Shown: positions 1 through 8,686 of the stretch, one piece after another
How positions within the stretch are numbered: position 1 is the first letter of the stretch
Layout of the letters: each line of letters starts with the position of its first letter
Origin: Flavobacteriales bacterium UBA4110
Lineage (GTDB): Bacteria; Bacteroidota; Bacteroidia; Flavobacteriales; Weeksellaceae
Reading direction: 5' to 3'
Assembly: GCA_002383165.1 (NCBI GenBank)
Contig: DFXK01000007.1
Coordinates: forward strand, 32,339-96,338
DNA: 64,000 nucleotides
Notes under the pieces: generated by a model
The model's database searches: none
What the model was told of the DNA's origin: nothing
The model's input: the letters and a program-made list of their open reading frames with translations, nothing else
Program-made: the position numbers and the translations under genes

Positions 1-2
1 GC

Positions 3-113
3 GCCGGTAACTTTATGCGCAATGTCAACCAGACCGCTACAAAGACAGGTAATATGGCAGGAGCTGCTGCAGGTTCTGCGACAGGTAATATCTCAGGCAG
101 ATTATTAAAATAA
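3..113 (+). CDS. traJ: TraJ C-terminal end (partial)
   Basis: An open frame runs from the left edge to TAA at 111 and encodes about 36 residues rich in Gly, Ala, Asn and Thr, ending in SGRLLK. No start is present, so the gene begins outside the window. It lies 12 bases before traK, where Bacteroides-type conjugative transposons carry traJ, a polytopic inner-membrane protein of the mating-pair apparatus. The identification rests mainly on gene order; the short tail has no diagnostic motif. Confidence 0.6.
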   Translation, partial: AGNFMRNVNQTATKTGNMAGAAAGSATGNISGRLLK

Positions 114-125
114 AAATACGATCCA

Positions 126-749
126 ATGGAATTTAAAACTTTAAGAAATATAGAGAGCAGCTTCAAGCAGATCCGCTTATTTACATTCGTTTTTGCGGTA
201 CTCTGCTTTGCAGTAGTGGGAGTTGTCGTTTTCAAGTCCTATCAATTTGCAGAGGATCAGCGCCAGAAGATCTACGTGTTGGACAACGGCAAATCTCTGA
301 TGGTCGCCCTGTCTCAGGATATGTCGATCAACAGGCCTGTCGAGGCCAGGGAGCATGTAAGGCGTTTTCACGAGCTGTTCTTTACCGTGGCACCGGATAA
401 AAATGCCATTGAAAGCAACGTTAAAAGAGCTTTCAATCTGGCAGACCGGTCTGCATTCGATTACTACAAAGACCTGCAGGAGAAAGGCTATTACAACCGG
501 ATCATCTCAGGGAATATCCAGCAGAGGATAGAGGTTGACAGTGTCGTTGCCAACTTCGACAGCTATCCTTATACCGTAAAAACGTACGCAAGACAATTCA
601 TTATCCGGTCCAGCAATCTGACGACACGAAGTTTGATCACCAATTGTTCATTAGTGAACTCTGTGCGATCGGACAGCAATCCCCAGGGATTTACGATTGA
701 AAAATTCAATGTCCTTGAAAACAAAGATGTTGAAACTGTTGAACGTTAA
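126..749 (+). CDS. traK: Conjugative transposon protein TraK
   Basis: A 207-residue protein with a short cytoplasmic N-terminus, one membrane segment at about residues 16-38, and a long periplasmic domain. This is the architecture of Bacteroidetes TraK, a VirB8-like scaffold subunit of the inner-membrane mating complex. The first ATG (MEFKTL) is 12 bases after the traJ stop. It is first in an unbroken run traK-L-M-N-O-Q with gaps of about 1-35 bases, so it is co-transcribed. The length is usual for the family and no defect is seen. Confidence 0.9.
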   Translation: MEFKTLRNIESSFKQIRLFTFVFAVLCFAVVGVVVFKSYQFAEDQRQKIYVLDNGKSLMVALSQDMSINRPVEAREHVRRFHELFFTVAPDKNAIESNVKRAFNLADRSAFDYYKDLQEKGYYNRIISGNIQQRIEVDSVVANFDSYPYTVKTYARQFIIRSSNLTTRSLITNCSLVNSVRSDSNPQGFTIEKFNVLENKDVETVER

Positions 750-760
750 AATTTAGAACA

Positions 761-1030
761 ATGAAAAAAATAAGGGATAAAATAGAGCGCCAGATTTTGC
801 ATGCAGACAGAAAATGGAAAGAGCTCCCGGCGAAACGCCAGAGGTTTTTCACCAAGCTGTTTTTTGTAGGTTATACCGTAGTTACCTTACTGGTGTTGAT
901 CAGCATCTTTATCACAACAGCAAATGATAATAACACCATGTCGATCAGTCATATTACGACCATATCTGATCACACTGCTATGAAAAGACAGTCACACGAT
1001 AACAAAACGGGTTCAACCCTTAAAAAATAG
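761..1030 (+). CDS. traL: TraL-like small membrane protein
   Basis: An 89-residue protein with a basic N-terminal part (residues 1-32), one hydrophobic segment at about 34-54, and a polar tail. In these conjugative transposons a small single-span protein of this kind sits between TraK and TraM. The fit is by size, topology and exact position; sequence conservation in this family is weak. It ends 4 bases before traM. Confidence 0.75.
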   Translation: MKKIRDKIERQILHADRKWKELPAKRQRFFTKLFFVGYTVVTLLVLISIFITTANDNNTMSISHITTISDHTAMKRQSHDNKTGSTLKK

Positions 1031-1034
1031 GACA

Positions 1035-2330
1035 ATGAAAGATTCAAATAAAATCAAGGTCACGGAGGGCGAATCGCAGGAACAGGAAAGAGAAGCAGAA
1101 GGTCTGCAGAAATTTCCAGTGGAACGATTTAAAAAGCCGATCATTTATTTTCTGATGGCTGTTGTCTGTGCCGGATGCCTCTACCTCATCTTTAAACCAA
1201 ACGATAATAAGGTCATAGAAGAATCAGGCTTCAATGCAGGTATACCGCAGGCAAAGGAAGACCAGTTACAATCTGATAAACAGAAAGCCTATGAGCAACA
1301 ATTGCTGGAGCAAAAAAATGAAGAGAAAAGAAATGCGATGACCACCTTGTCTGATTACTGGACTGACCAAAATAGCCTTAACCAAAATTCAGATCAGACG
1401 TCATTGACTGCTCATCGGAATAGTTTGTCACCATCTAATCCGAGTGCAGTGAACAGCTATCGCGATGCGCAGCAGGCATTAGGTTCCTTCTACAGCAGGG
1501 ATGATCAGGAAGTGAATAATCTCAGGAAAGAAATATCCAGATTAAAGAATGAAGCTTTGCAGAACAATGCTGTTCCTGCAGGTCTTGGGGTCAATGACCA
1601 ATTGGAGCTGATGGAAAAATCCTACCAAATGGCTGCGAAATACCTTCCCCAAAGTAATAAACAGGAAGATCCTATATCAAGAGAAGAGGATGTGAAGCAG
1701 CCTTCTGGAAATAAATTACAGCTCACAGCAGTAAAATCAGCTCACTTAAATATTGTCTCTTCTTTGTATAGAGAGCCATCGGACAGCGCCTTTCTGGCTG
1801 GTCTGAATTATAATAGATTGTTCGGAACTCAGGATGAAACCAATGATTCAAAACAATCAAAAAATGCGATCAAAGGTCTTGTACAAGAGTCAATGACGAT
1901 GACCAATGAAAGTACATTATCGATCAGACTCTTGGAAAGTATGCTTCTGGCTCATACCAAAATTCCTGCAGGAACCTTACTAAAGGCAAACGCCAAATTT
2001 CAGGGTGGGAGACTGCAATTGAAAATTTCGTCTATAGAATATCAGGGCAGCATTTATCCTGTAGAGATCAATGTTCATGACAATGATGGTCAGCTCGGCT
2101 TATATGTTCCTTATTCACCGGAGCAAAATGCTGTGACCGACATTGTGGGCAGTATGGGGCAAACTTCTGGTACCAATATTATGATGACGCAGTCGGCTGG
2201 TCAGCAGATCGCGGCGGATTTAAGCAGAGGCGTGGTGCAGGGGTTATCAGGATATTTCCAGAAACGGGTCAGACAACAAAAAGTAAAGGTAAAAGCAGGC
2301 CATCAGGTTTTGCTTGTGCCAAAAAAATAA
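1035..2330 (+). CDS. traM: Conjugative transposon protein TraM
   Basis: A 431-residue protein. Residues 1-33 are charged and cytoplasmic, about 35-54 form one membrane segment, about 60-230 are polar, Gln/Asn-rich and probably coiled coil, and about 295-431 form the conserved C-terminal domain with KIPAGTLLKA, typical of Bacteroidetes TraM. TraM works in the envelope-spanning channel, analogous to VirB10. Normal length, no lesions. Its 3' end precedes traN by 19 bases. Confidence 0.9.
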   Translation: MKDSNKIKVTEGESQEQEREAEGLQKFPVERFKKPIIYFLMAVVCAGCLYLIFKPNDNKVIEESGFNAGIPQAKEDQLQSDKQKAYEQQLLEQKNEEKRNAMTTLSDYWTDQNSLNQNSDQTSLTAHRNSLSPSNPSAVNSYRDAQQALGSFYSRDDQEVNNLRKEISRLKNEALQNNAVPAGLGVNDQLELMEKSYQMAAKYLPQSNKQEDPISREEDVKQPSGNKLQLTAVKSAHLNIVSSLYREPSDSAFLAGLNYNRLFGTQDETNDSKQSKNAIKGLVQESMTMTNESTLSIRLLESMLLAHTKIPAGTLLKANAKFQGGRLQLKISSIEYQGSIYPVEINVHDNDGQLGLYVPYSPEQNAVTDIVGSMGQTSGTNIMMTQSAGQQIAADLSRGVVQGLSGYFQKRVRQQKVKVKAGHQVLLVPKK

Positions 2331-2349
2331 CCCATTAAAAAACAAAAAA

Positions 2350-3252
2350 ATGAATAAAATAAAAAGGAATTATCTCACTACAGTCGTATTTCTGCTTTTG
2401 ACAGTAAGAGCACTAGCGCAGGATTCTATCTTTACATATCTTCCATTAGAAGAGGCTAGATTACAGCCCTACAAAATGCAGGTCACCTACAATAAAACCT
2501 CGCATCTACTTTTTCCTTCGCCGATCCGATATGTTGACCTGGGGAGTGACCTGCTGGTCGCCAATAAGGCAGAGCCTGTTGGAAATGTTCTTCGGATCAA
2601 ATCGGCAGTCCGGGACTTCGAAGAAGAAACCAATTTTTCGGTGATCACCGAAGACGGAAAGTTCTACAGCTTCGATGTGTTTTACAGTTCATATCCTGAT
2701 GCACTCAGCTATGACCTTTTAAAGATGCAGAGAAGCCATGAGCGCCAGTATATTGCGGATGTCCTGTTTGAAGATCTCAGGGGAAGTTCGTCCTCTCTTA
2801 CGGAATTGATTATGGAAAACCTGTATGAAAAAAGCAGCAAGACCATCAAACACATATCGTCCAGAAGCTACGGCATCCAGTTTTCAGTCCGGGCACTGCA
2901 CGTCAATGACAGCAAATTCTTTTTCACCTTGGAGATTAAAAACAGCAGTAACGTGTCATACGAAATTGACCTGGTAAATTTCAAAATTATCGATAAAAGG
3001 AATTTAAAAAGAACGGTCGTTCAGGATAAACTCTTAGAGCCGGTTAGGGTATATTTTCCAACAATGATAGCTTCTCATCATTCTGACATATCAGGAGTTT
3101 ATTTATTGGATCAGTTTACCCTTCTGAAAGATCAGGTCTTGGAAATTGAAATTCTGGAAAAGAATGGCGGAAGGCATCAGAAGGTTCAGCTTGACAATAA
3201 AGACCTGATTCAAGCTAGGCTGATCAACGGTTTAAACGTAAAAACAAAATAA
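2350..3252 (+). CDS. traN: Conjugative transposon protein TraN
   Basis: A 300-residue exported protein of the Bacteroidetes TraN (DUF4138) family, a VirB9-like outer-envelope component partnering TraM. I chose the ATG at 2350 because it begins a clear signal peptide (MNKIKR, then a hydrophobic stretch, ending ALAQ); the frame opens at 2314 inside traM, but that would put 12 polar residues in front of the signal. The next gene starts 1 base after the stop, indicating translational coupling. Confidence 0.88.
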   Translation: MNKIKRNYLTTVVFLLLTVRALAQDSIFTYLPLEEARLQPYKMQVTYNKTSHLLFPSPIRYVDLGSDLLVANKAEPVGNVLRIKSAVRDFEEETNFSVITEDGKFYSFDVFYSSYPDALSYDLLKMQRSHERQYIADVLFEDLRGSSSSLTELIMENLYEKSSKTIKHISSRSYGIQFSVRALHVNDSKFFFTLEIKNSSNVSYEIDLVNFKIIDKRNLKRTVVQDKLLEPVRVYFPTMIASHHSDISGVYLLDQFTLLKDQVLEIEILEKNGGRHQKVQLDNKDLIQARLINGLNVKTK

Positions 3253-3253
3253 G

Positions 3254-3814
3254 ATGAATAGATTATTTTTAAATACCGCATTACTACTTACAATAAGTAT
3301 TCAATCGTTTGCCCAGCAAATGATCCCTAATCAAAAAGGATTCGAAATTTCCTATTCAGTATTTCCACAATCTCCTGAAAAGCAAAATTACGCTTTAGGT
3401 GCAGGTGTTATTTCTTACACCAAAAACGGTAATTACCTCTTCGGATTGGCCGAATACAGCAGAAAGTATTACGAGTATGTCCATTACGATATTCCGATTG
3501 ATACCTTCCTTTTCAATGGGGGTTACAGTCTCTATGTGTGGGGAGATCTGATGCGGAATGTCAATTTCAATCTTAGTTTAGGAGGCCTTGCAGGTTATGA
3601 GCAGATCAATAGGGGAAATGAAACGATCTATGATGGCTCTATTATTAATGCAACCGAGAATTTTATTTATGGTGCAAGTGGTAAACTGTCTTTAGAAAGT
3701 TATCTGACATACCAGTTGGTTTTTTTGGTCAATGGGCAGCTGCGCTATTTGCAGAAAAGTCAGCTCGGTGAGTTTCACGCTTTGTTTGGTTTCGGAATAC
3801 GATTTAATTTTTAA
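3254..3814 (+). CDS. traO: Conjugative transposon protein TraO
   Basis: A 186-residue secreted or outer-membrane protein with a signal peptide ending SFAQQ at about residue 22, followed by alternating Gly and aromatic-rich segments typical of beta-barrel proteins and a C-terminal GFGIRFNF with terminal Phe. This matches TraO. It follows traN by 1 base. In CTnDOT a primase-like traP comes next; here the following gene is traQ. Confidence 0.88.
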   Translation: MNRLFLNTALLLTISIQSFAQQMIPNQKGFEISYSVFPQSPEKQNYALGAGVISYTKNGNYLFGLAEYSRKYYEYVHYDIPIDTFLFNGGYSLYVWGDLMRNVNFNLSLGGLAGYEQINRGNETIYDGSIINATENFIYGASGKLSLESYLTYQLVFLVNGQLRYLQKSQLGEFHALFGFGIRFNF

Positions 3815-3826
3815 AAAGCTTGTAAA

Positions 3827-4267
3827 ATGAAAAATGTAATCAACAAAAAGATCTTGCAACTATTTAAGTATTCAATGGCAATTTTCTTAGTGAGTTTTGT
3901 ATTTAATTCCTGTCAGGACAGCGATCTGCAAATTCAGCACGACTTTCCTTTTGAAGTTCAAATAATGCCAGTTCCTGGTAAAATAGCTGAGAATGAAACG
4001 GTAGAAATTCGCATTTCACTATTGACTTCTTCGAACTTTAATGGAACAATGTACAGTGTTAGGTATTTTCAATATGAAGGAGCTGGTCAACTTCAATATT
4101 ACAGCGATCCACCATATCTACCGAATGACGAGTATCCATTGAAGCAAAAACAATTCAGACTTTACTATACATCTAAAGCTTCCGAATCCCATCAGTTCAG
4201 TATTTGGATCAAAGATAATTTTGGAAATGAAAGAAAGGTAGATTTTGAATTTGACAATGCATCTTAA
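3827..4267 (+). CDS. traQ: TraQ-like lipoprotein (DUF3872)
   Basis: A 146-residue protein. The N-terminal basic and hydrophobic segment ends in FNSC at about residues 26-29, a lipobox, so it is probably a lipoprotein. The rest is an all-beta domain with an FxYEGxGQL-type stretch found in DUF3872/TraQ. It is the last gene of the tra run and is followed directly by a strong terminator. Confidence 0.85.
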   Translation: MKNVINKKILQLFKYSMAIFLVSFVFNSCQDSDLQIQHDFPFEVQIMPVPGKIAENETVEIRISLLTSSNFNGTMYSVRYFQYEGAGQLQYYSDPPYLPNDEYPLKQKQFRLYYTSKASESHQFSIWIKDNFGNERKVDFEFDNAS

Positions 4268-4285
4268 AATTTCTAATTGACTTCT

Positions 4286-4317
4286 AGCGGCTTGTTTTTG
4301 TACCAAGCCGCTTTTTA
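4286..4317 (+). terminator. Rho-independent terminator of the tra operon
   Basis: A perfect 9-bp stem, AGCGGCTTG at 4286-4294 and CAAGCCGCT at 4304-4312, with a 9-base loop, followed by TTTTT. It begins 19 bases after the traQ stop and closes the transfer operon. Confidence 0.85.
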
Positions 4318-4386
4318 TGAGGACATTGAAAGAAAAATCAGATCAGGATTAGACTGAGTGAAGTCTCAACACCATTTTACAGGAGA

Positions 4387-5387
4387 TTGCAAATAAAAAT
4401 GAATTATTTGGGATCTAAAAAAAGACTATCGGGGTTTATCTACAAAGTCATTTCAAATTCTGTAGAACAAAAACTGGCTGATTGCAGCTTCTGCGATCTT
4501 TTTGCAGGAACAGGAATAGTAGGAAACTATTTCCATGACAAAGTTAAAAGTATCATTTACAATGTTAGGGAATACTATAGCTTTGTTATTAACAGTGCAT
4601 TCTTTAGCAACGTATCAGAAGAGAAATACCGGGGAATGCTTGCGGAATTAAATCAATTAGATGGCAGGGAAGGATTTATATTTAATCAATATTCGGAATG
4701 CGGAACAGCTGGTCGGTTATATTTTTCATCCGAAAACGGTCAAAAAATAGATGCCATAAGGATGCATATTGAACGACGATTTCAAAGTTTTGAGATAGAT
4801 CAAAATTTCTATATGCTTTTATTGGCTACCTTGTTAAAAGCGGTTGATAAAGTTGCTAACACAGCTTCCGTGCACTGTGCTTACCTAAAAACAGTAAAAA
4901 CAACCGCCACTAAAAATTTACATTTACTTGCTGTTAAAAGAACAGAACTATCATCCTGACTATCAAATATTTAATGAGGACAGCAACGAATTAATTACCC
5001 AGGTGAAAGGTGACATCCTGTATTTGGATCCTCCGTACAATGGCAGAGAATATGGTTCCTATTATCATTTGTTGAACACCATCGCTTTGTACGATATCGA
5101 CTTTGAACCTAAGGGAAAGAAAGGTTTGAGACCCTACAATACATCAAAATTCTGTTTAAGATCAGAGGCTGAAAATGTGATGTTTGATCTTTACAAAAAT
5201 GCGATTTTCAGCATATTTTCTTAGTTACAATAATGAAGGATTTCTTTCATATCCTATGATTAAGGAGATGATGAATGGTTTGGGAACTTATAGTTGTTCA
5301 ACGATTGAATACAAGCGATTTCAAAGCAAGCAAGCAATGGGTACTGGAAGAAAAATAGAATATCTTCATCATTTAATAAAACATTAA
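4387..5387 (+). pseudogene. D12-class DNA adenine methyltransferase, frameshifted twice
   Basis: Three overlapping frames (4387-4959, 4928-5224, 5184-5387) together give a full D12 N6-adenine methyltransferase of about 330 residues. Seen: N-terminal NYLGSKKRL (probable true start ATG 4399), the AdoMet motif DLFAGTG, then DPPYNGREYG in the second frame and LSYNNEG plus an EYKRF region in the third. Frame changes fall near 4930-4945 and 5205-5215. The block that is usually NDxEYYS reads NVREYYS, a further departure from the family. Such solitary methyltransferases on mobile elements usually protect against host restriction. Two independent frameshifts make a sequencing error unlikely. Confidence 0.8.
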
Positions 5388-5464
5388 ATCTACACAGTCT
5401 CACAACTTTTATGAAGCAGGGAGGGTTTGTGAGGCATAACATAAGAGTTGTATCCCTACTTTTT

Positions 5465-5507
5465 GCGAAAAGACGTTTCCGACCATCGGAAGGAATTGTC
5501 TTTTCGC
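5465..5507. other. Large imperfect hairpin
   Basis: A perfect 10-bp outer arm, GCGAAAAGAC at 5465-5474 with GTCTTTTCGC at 5498-5507, encloses an inner TTCCGA/TCGGAA pair. It lies between the dead methyltransferase and the radC-like gene, just before another hairpin. The role is unknown; it may help end convergent transcription. Confidence 0.5.
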
Positions 5508-5516
5508 CCGAATTTG

Positions 5517-5556
5517 AAAATACACGACAACATTTGATTTATCGTGTATTTTTTTT
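5517..5556. terminator. Bidirectional rho-independent terminator
   Basis: An 11-bp perfect stem, AAAATACACGA at 5517-5527 and TCGTGTATTTT at 5542-5552, with T residues continuing on the plus side and A residues before the stem, so it can act in both directions. It separates plus-strand remnants from the minus-strand radC-like gene. Confidence 0.7.
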
Positions 5557-5573
5557 AATAATAATGAATGCAT

Positions 5574-6017
5574 TTACAAAAGACCTTCGTCGGCAAATGA
5601 TAAATGATCGGTTGATGTCAGAATGAAATGATCCAGTAATTTAAGGTTTAAACATTCTGATGCGCTTTTAATGCTCTGCGTAATTTTCAGATCTTCGGCA
5701 GAAGGTTTCAAATTTCCGGAGGGGTGATTGTGTGCCAATATCACTGCTGAAGCGTTACAAAGAAGTGCCGCCTGCATGATGATGCGGACGTCAACAACCG
5801 TGGAAGAAATTCCCGATTCAGAAATTTTTCTTATACCTAAAACTTTGTGAGCCTGATTTAAATATAAGGCAAAAAATGATTCTCGGTAATCTATTTCATC
5901 ACGGTCAAAGTGCTGACGGAATACATCCACTGCGTCCCGCGAACTTCTAACTAATTTTTCAGAATTTCCTTTTCTGGAATAACTTAATTTTATCTCGTTG
6001 ACAATATTGAATTTCAT
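5574..6017 (-). CDS. radC: RadC-family JAB-domain protein of a conjugative element
   Basis: A 147-residue protein containing the RadC/JAB domain with the metal-binding motif HNHPSGNLKPSAEDL. It lacks the N-terminal helix-hairpin-helix region of chromosomal RadC (usually about 225 residues), as is normal for copies carried on Bacteroidetes ICEs and plasmids. It is first from the left of a minus-strand set with DUF932 and ssb, a group typical of conjugative elements. The molecular function of RadC is unsettled; a role in DNA processing after transfer is inferred. Confidence 0.88.
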   Translation of the reverse strand: MKFNIVNEIKLSYSRKGNSEKLVRSSRDAVDVFRQHFDRDEIDYRESFFALYLNQAHKVLGIRKISESGISSTVVDVRIIMQAALLCNASAVILAHNHPSGNLKPSAEDLKITQSIKSASECLNLKLLDHFILTSTDHLSFADEGLL

Positions 6018-6078
6018 AAGGGTTGCTCTTGTACGGCAGAGACTTGAATTTCCCGTACTTAATTTGTAAAATTTATAG

Positions 6079-7152
6079 TTAATTCATGATCAAATTTTCT
6101 GCACCAGATCGGGCAAAACTTTCACACAGATCAAAAGCTTTTTGAGATTTCAATTGTGCTGTCCCTCCCAAGACGATGGACTGAAGTTTTGCTTCGTTAT
6201 CCTTGTAACTTCTGACATTCTGAAAGTAACCTGTAACAGCATTGTAAGCACCAAACAAAGTTCCTTTGGTGGTCTCCATTTGTTGGCTTTCGCTGATCAT
6301 CGCATAGGCAAAGACGTCATCAACGGTGTTTTTAAAAACTGTTGAAACATCATCGAAATTTCCTTTCCGCAAATGGTTTAAAGTTTCTTTATTGGGGCAG
6401 AGTGCCAATTGGATCAGCTTTTTCATTTCATCATCACCGACCTTTATTTTTGCCCAATGATTAAACGTGCTTTCCAATTCAGTACTCAATTTATTCGCTA
6501 ATCCCATGACCTTGTGGGCATCGTCTAAACGCTGTTTTGCGCCTGCGGTATGTCTGATCCGCACCACATTGCTCATATTTTTTAGTGAAGCGTTTAAAGT
6601 ATTTTGACAGACAATGCGTACAGGCGTAAATGCGGCGGTGATGCTTCCGCTCCCATCGTGGGAGGTGGTTAGGAAAATATATTTTTCCGTAATATCGTCA
6701 CCATTTCCAACACGGATATAATCGGGTAATTTAGCCGTGATAAATATGCGTTCACCATTTCCCAAAGCTCCTGCAGTCTCATACAAGATACCATTCCCAC
6801 CGCCTACAATAGAATCAAAAAATGAAAAGGCTTCACGATTTTGTACGATATGGTAATCTTTTCCGACTACGCCTAAAACGGTGTTATTATCGGTGCGGAT
6901 ATTGGCAAAGTAGTTGGGAACTTCCAATTCTGAATCGATCATTTCTATTCCGTTGGTATTTTCCATAATGCCTGCACCTTTTGTAAATAGCGGAGATTTT
7001 TCAACCTCGTAGTCAAGTCCTGCAAATTTGATGGCTTCTTCACTTGTCGGGTATTCCTGTACGATCTGCCCCAAGTTGTGCCATGCTTTTTCCTTTACGC
7101 TGAAAAATGAATATTTTCCTGTTCTGTTGTTGAAATTTAATTGATGTGCCAT
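6079..7152 (-). CDS. DUF932 (phage/plasmid-like TIGR03299) protein
   Basis: A 357-residue protein opening with MAHQLNFNNRTGKYSFFSVKEKAWHNLG, shortened here to its key feature KEKAWHNLG, which is the hallmark of DUF932. The central part has VRIVCQNTLNASL, also typical. These proteins are found on plasmids, phages and ICEs, next to ssb and radC as here, and are usually counted among early-transfer genes, but no biochemical activity is established. Complete, normal length. Confidence 0.85.
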   Translation of the reverse strand: MAHQLNFNNRTGKYSFFSVKEKAWHNLGQIVQEYPTSEEAIKFAGLDYEVEKSPLFTKGAGIMENTNGIEMIDSELEVPNYFANIRTDNNTVLGVVGKDYHIVQNREAFSFFDSIVGGGNGILYETAGALGNGERIFITAKLPDYIRVGNGDDITEKYIFLTTSHDGSGSITAAFTPVRIVCQNTLNASLKNMSNVVRIRHTAGAKQRLDDAHKVMGLANKLSTELESTFNHWAKIKVGDDEMKKLIQLALCPNKETLNHLRKGNFDDVSTVFKNTVDDVFAYAMISESQQMETTKGTLFGAYNAVTGYFQNVRSYKDNEAKLQSIVLGGTAQLKSQKAFDLCESFARSGAENLIMN

Positions 7153-7193
7153 GATGTTAATATTTATTTTTTAGATAATTGTATTTGATGATT

Positions 7194-7637
7194 TTAAAAT
7201 GGTAGGTCATCATCTTTTTCGCTGTTGTTGGAATTGGAATTGGAATTTGAATTTTCCTTATTAATTTTTTTATTCGATTCATTAGACTTGTTTTCAGTTC
7301 GTTTACTACTGCTGTGTACTTTGATTTGTGAGGTGTGGAACTTCAGACCTGCATGGGGTTCTCCGTCTTTTCCTAACCATGCAGAGGTGTAGGCTCTTCC
7401 GCTTAATTCTACCAAAGTCCCTTTTCTTAAAAAGTCTGCAACTTTTGGAGAAATCCAGTAACCACATTCAAAATAGGTGGTGTGTTCGATTCGTTCGCCC
7501 TGTTTGTTGCGATAATTGTCATTTGTAGCAATTGAAAAATTAACTACATGTTTTCCATTTGGCAAGTTGCGCACTTCCGCATCCCTTGTCAGTCTTCCGA
7601 TAATGTTCATAACCGTTGATTTTAAAAGATTGTACAT
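7194..7637 (-). CDS. ssb: Single-stranded DNA-binding protein
   Basis: An SSB of 147 residues, or 138 if translation begins at the second Met (7610), where family members usually start (MNIIGRLTRDAE). The OB fold covers about residues 10-110. The linker is a run of alternating Asn-Ser encoded by a six-base tandem repeat, and the C-terminus is the acidic DDDLPF tail that binds partner repair proteins. It probably coats the incoming strand during conjugation. It lies upstream of the DUF932 gene on the same strand. Confidence 0.92.
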   Translation of the reverse strand: MYNLLKSTVMNIIGRLTRDAEVRNLPNGKHVVNFSIATNDNYRNKQGERIEHTTYFECGYWISPKVADFLRKGTLVELSGRAYTSAWLGKDGEPHAGLKFHTSQIKVHSSSKRTENKSNESNKKINKENSNSNSNSNNSEKDDDLPF

Positions 7638-8011
7638 TTTGATCTGTTCTCAACCTCTTCTCCGTCCTTTCTCTGAAAGCCCTTTGGGTTTCGCTGAATA
7701 TTTTTCAAAAGAAAAACCGGAAAAAAGAAAGCAGATAATCTTAGCGGGCAAAGGCGAAAGCCAAAAGGAAACGGAATAATTGGAGGGTACCTTCAGGGAG
7801 GAGACCGTTTATGCCGTAGTCTTTTGGGTGGGTGAAGAAATGGATGACCGATATACCTTAGCTGCCTTTTTACCGGCTTCTTATGAAAAATGATCAGTTG
7901 TCGGTAACAATTAATAATTTTACCTTGATGGCTGGTTTTAGTGTTTTTCGATTTGTATTTTACACACTAAATACACTATATTTACATTATTGATTTAAAT
8001 CTTGAAGACCT
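7638..8011. other. Gene-free stretch upstream of ssb and the DprA-like gene
   Basis: About 370 bases between divergent genes. No convincing gene: a plus-strand frame at 7516-7779 lies mostly antisense to ssb. The right part holds the promoter-like elements listed separately, and should also contain the ssb promoter on the other strand. Confidence 0.5.
7952..7984 (+). promoter_or_regulatory. Candidate Bacteroidetes promoter for the DprA-like gene
   Basis: TTTG at 7952-7955 and TATATTTA at 7977-7984 resemble the Bacteroidetes -33 (TTTG) and -7 (TAnnTTTG) boxes, with 21 bases between and one mismatch in the -7 box. It is 28 bases before the start codon. Confidence 0.4.
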
Positions 8012-8686
8012 ATGCAGATCAGTGCTTTTAACGAATACTACGATAAGCTTACTACCGTTGAGAAAAAGAACAGTCCCAAAGAGTTGTTTTACAAAGGGGA
8101 TTTTTCGTTAGTGGAAAATGGAAGAAGGGTAGCGGTCGTTGGTTCCAGGAAGGTTTCTGAACTGGGTTTAAGAAGAGCAAGAAAGATAGCTAAGTTCTTG
8201 GTTCAAAATGACATTACTGTGGTCAGCGGCTTAGCAGAAGGTGTTGATTCGATCGCACATAAAACTGCCATTGAATTTCAAGGTCATACCATCGGTGTTA
8301 TCGGTACACCCCTCAATAAATATTTCCCTGCTGAAAATAAAGAACTTCAGGATTTTATTGCTGAAAATCACCTATTGATCTCGCAGTTCCCGGAAAACTA
8401 TCCCGTAACTCCAAAAAGTTTCCCTATCAGAAACCGCACAATGGCGTTGATCAGTGATGCAACGATCATCATTGAGGCGAGTGAGAAAAGCGGAACAAAA
8501 CATCAGGGTTGGGAGGCATTAAGATTGGGAAGACAGTTGTTCATTATGGAGAATGTCCTTAACGATAAAATTTCATGGGCAGAAGAGATGTTAAGCTATG
8601 GTGCGCAGTTACTGACCAATGATAATTTTGAATTTCTGATCGAAAGCATTCCTTTTTTAACCACAAAAAAAGAATATGTCTTTTGA
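8012..8686 (+). CDS. Stand-alone DprA/Smf-like protein
   Basis: A 224-residue protein made essentially of the DprA Rossmann-like domain: AVVGSRKVSELG at about residue 40, SGLAEGVDSIAH at about 74, and the FPxRNRTMALISDATIIIEA-type block near residue 136. It is shorter than chromosomal DprA (about 360), lacking the N-terminal SAM and C-terminal winged-helix domains. DprA loads RecA on incoming single strands; on a conjugative element this could aid establishment, and DprA-like proteins also occur in defence loci. Intact, with its own promoter candidate. Confidence 0.75.
   Translation: MQISAFNEYYDKLTTVEKKNSPKELFYKGDFSLVENGRRVAVVGSRKVSELGLRRARKIAKFLVQNDITVVSGLAEGVDSIAHKTAIEFQGHTIGVIGTPLNKYFPAENKELQDFIAENHLLISQFPENYPVTPKSFPIRNRTMALISDATIIIEASEKSGTKHQGWEALRLGRQLFIMENVLNDKISWAEEMLSYGAQLLTNDNFEFLIESIPFLTTKKEYVF

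Noticed and set aside
5411..5626. A 71-codon plus-strand frame between the methyltransferase and radC
   Set aside because: It runs through two hairpins and into the antisense of the radC-like gene; no family resemblance.
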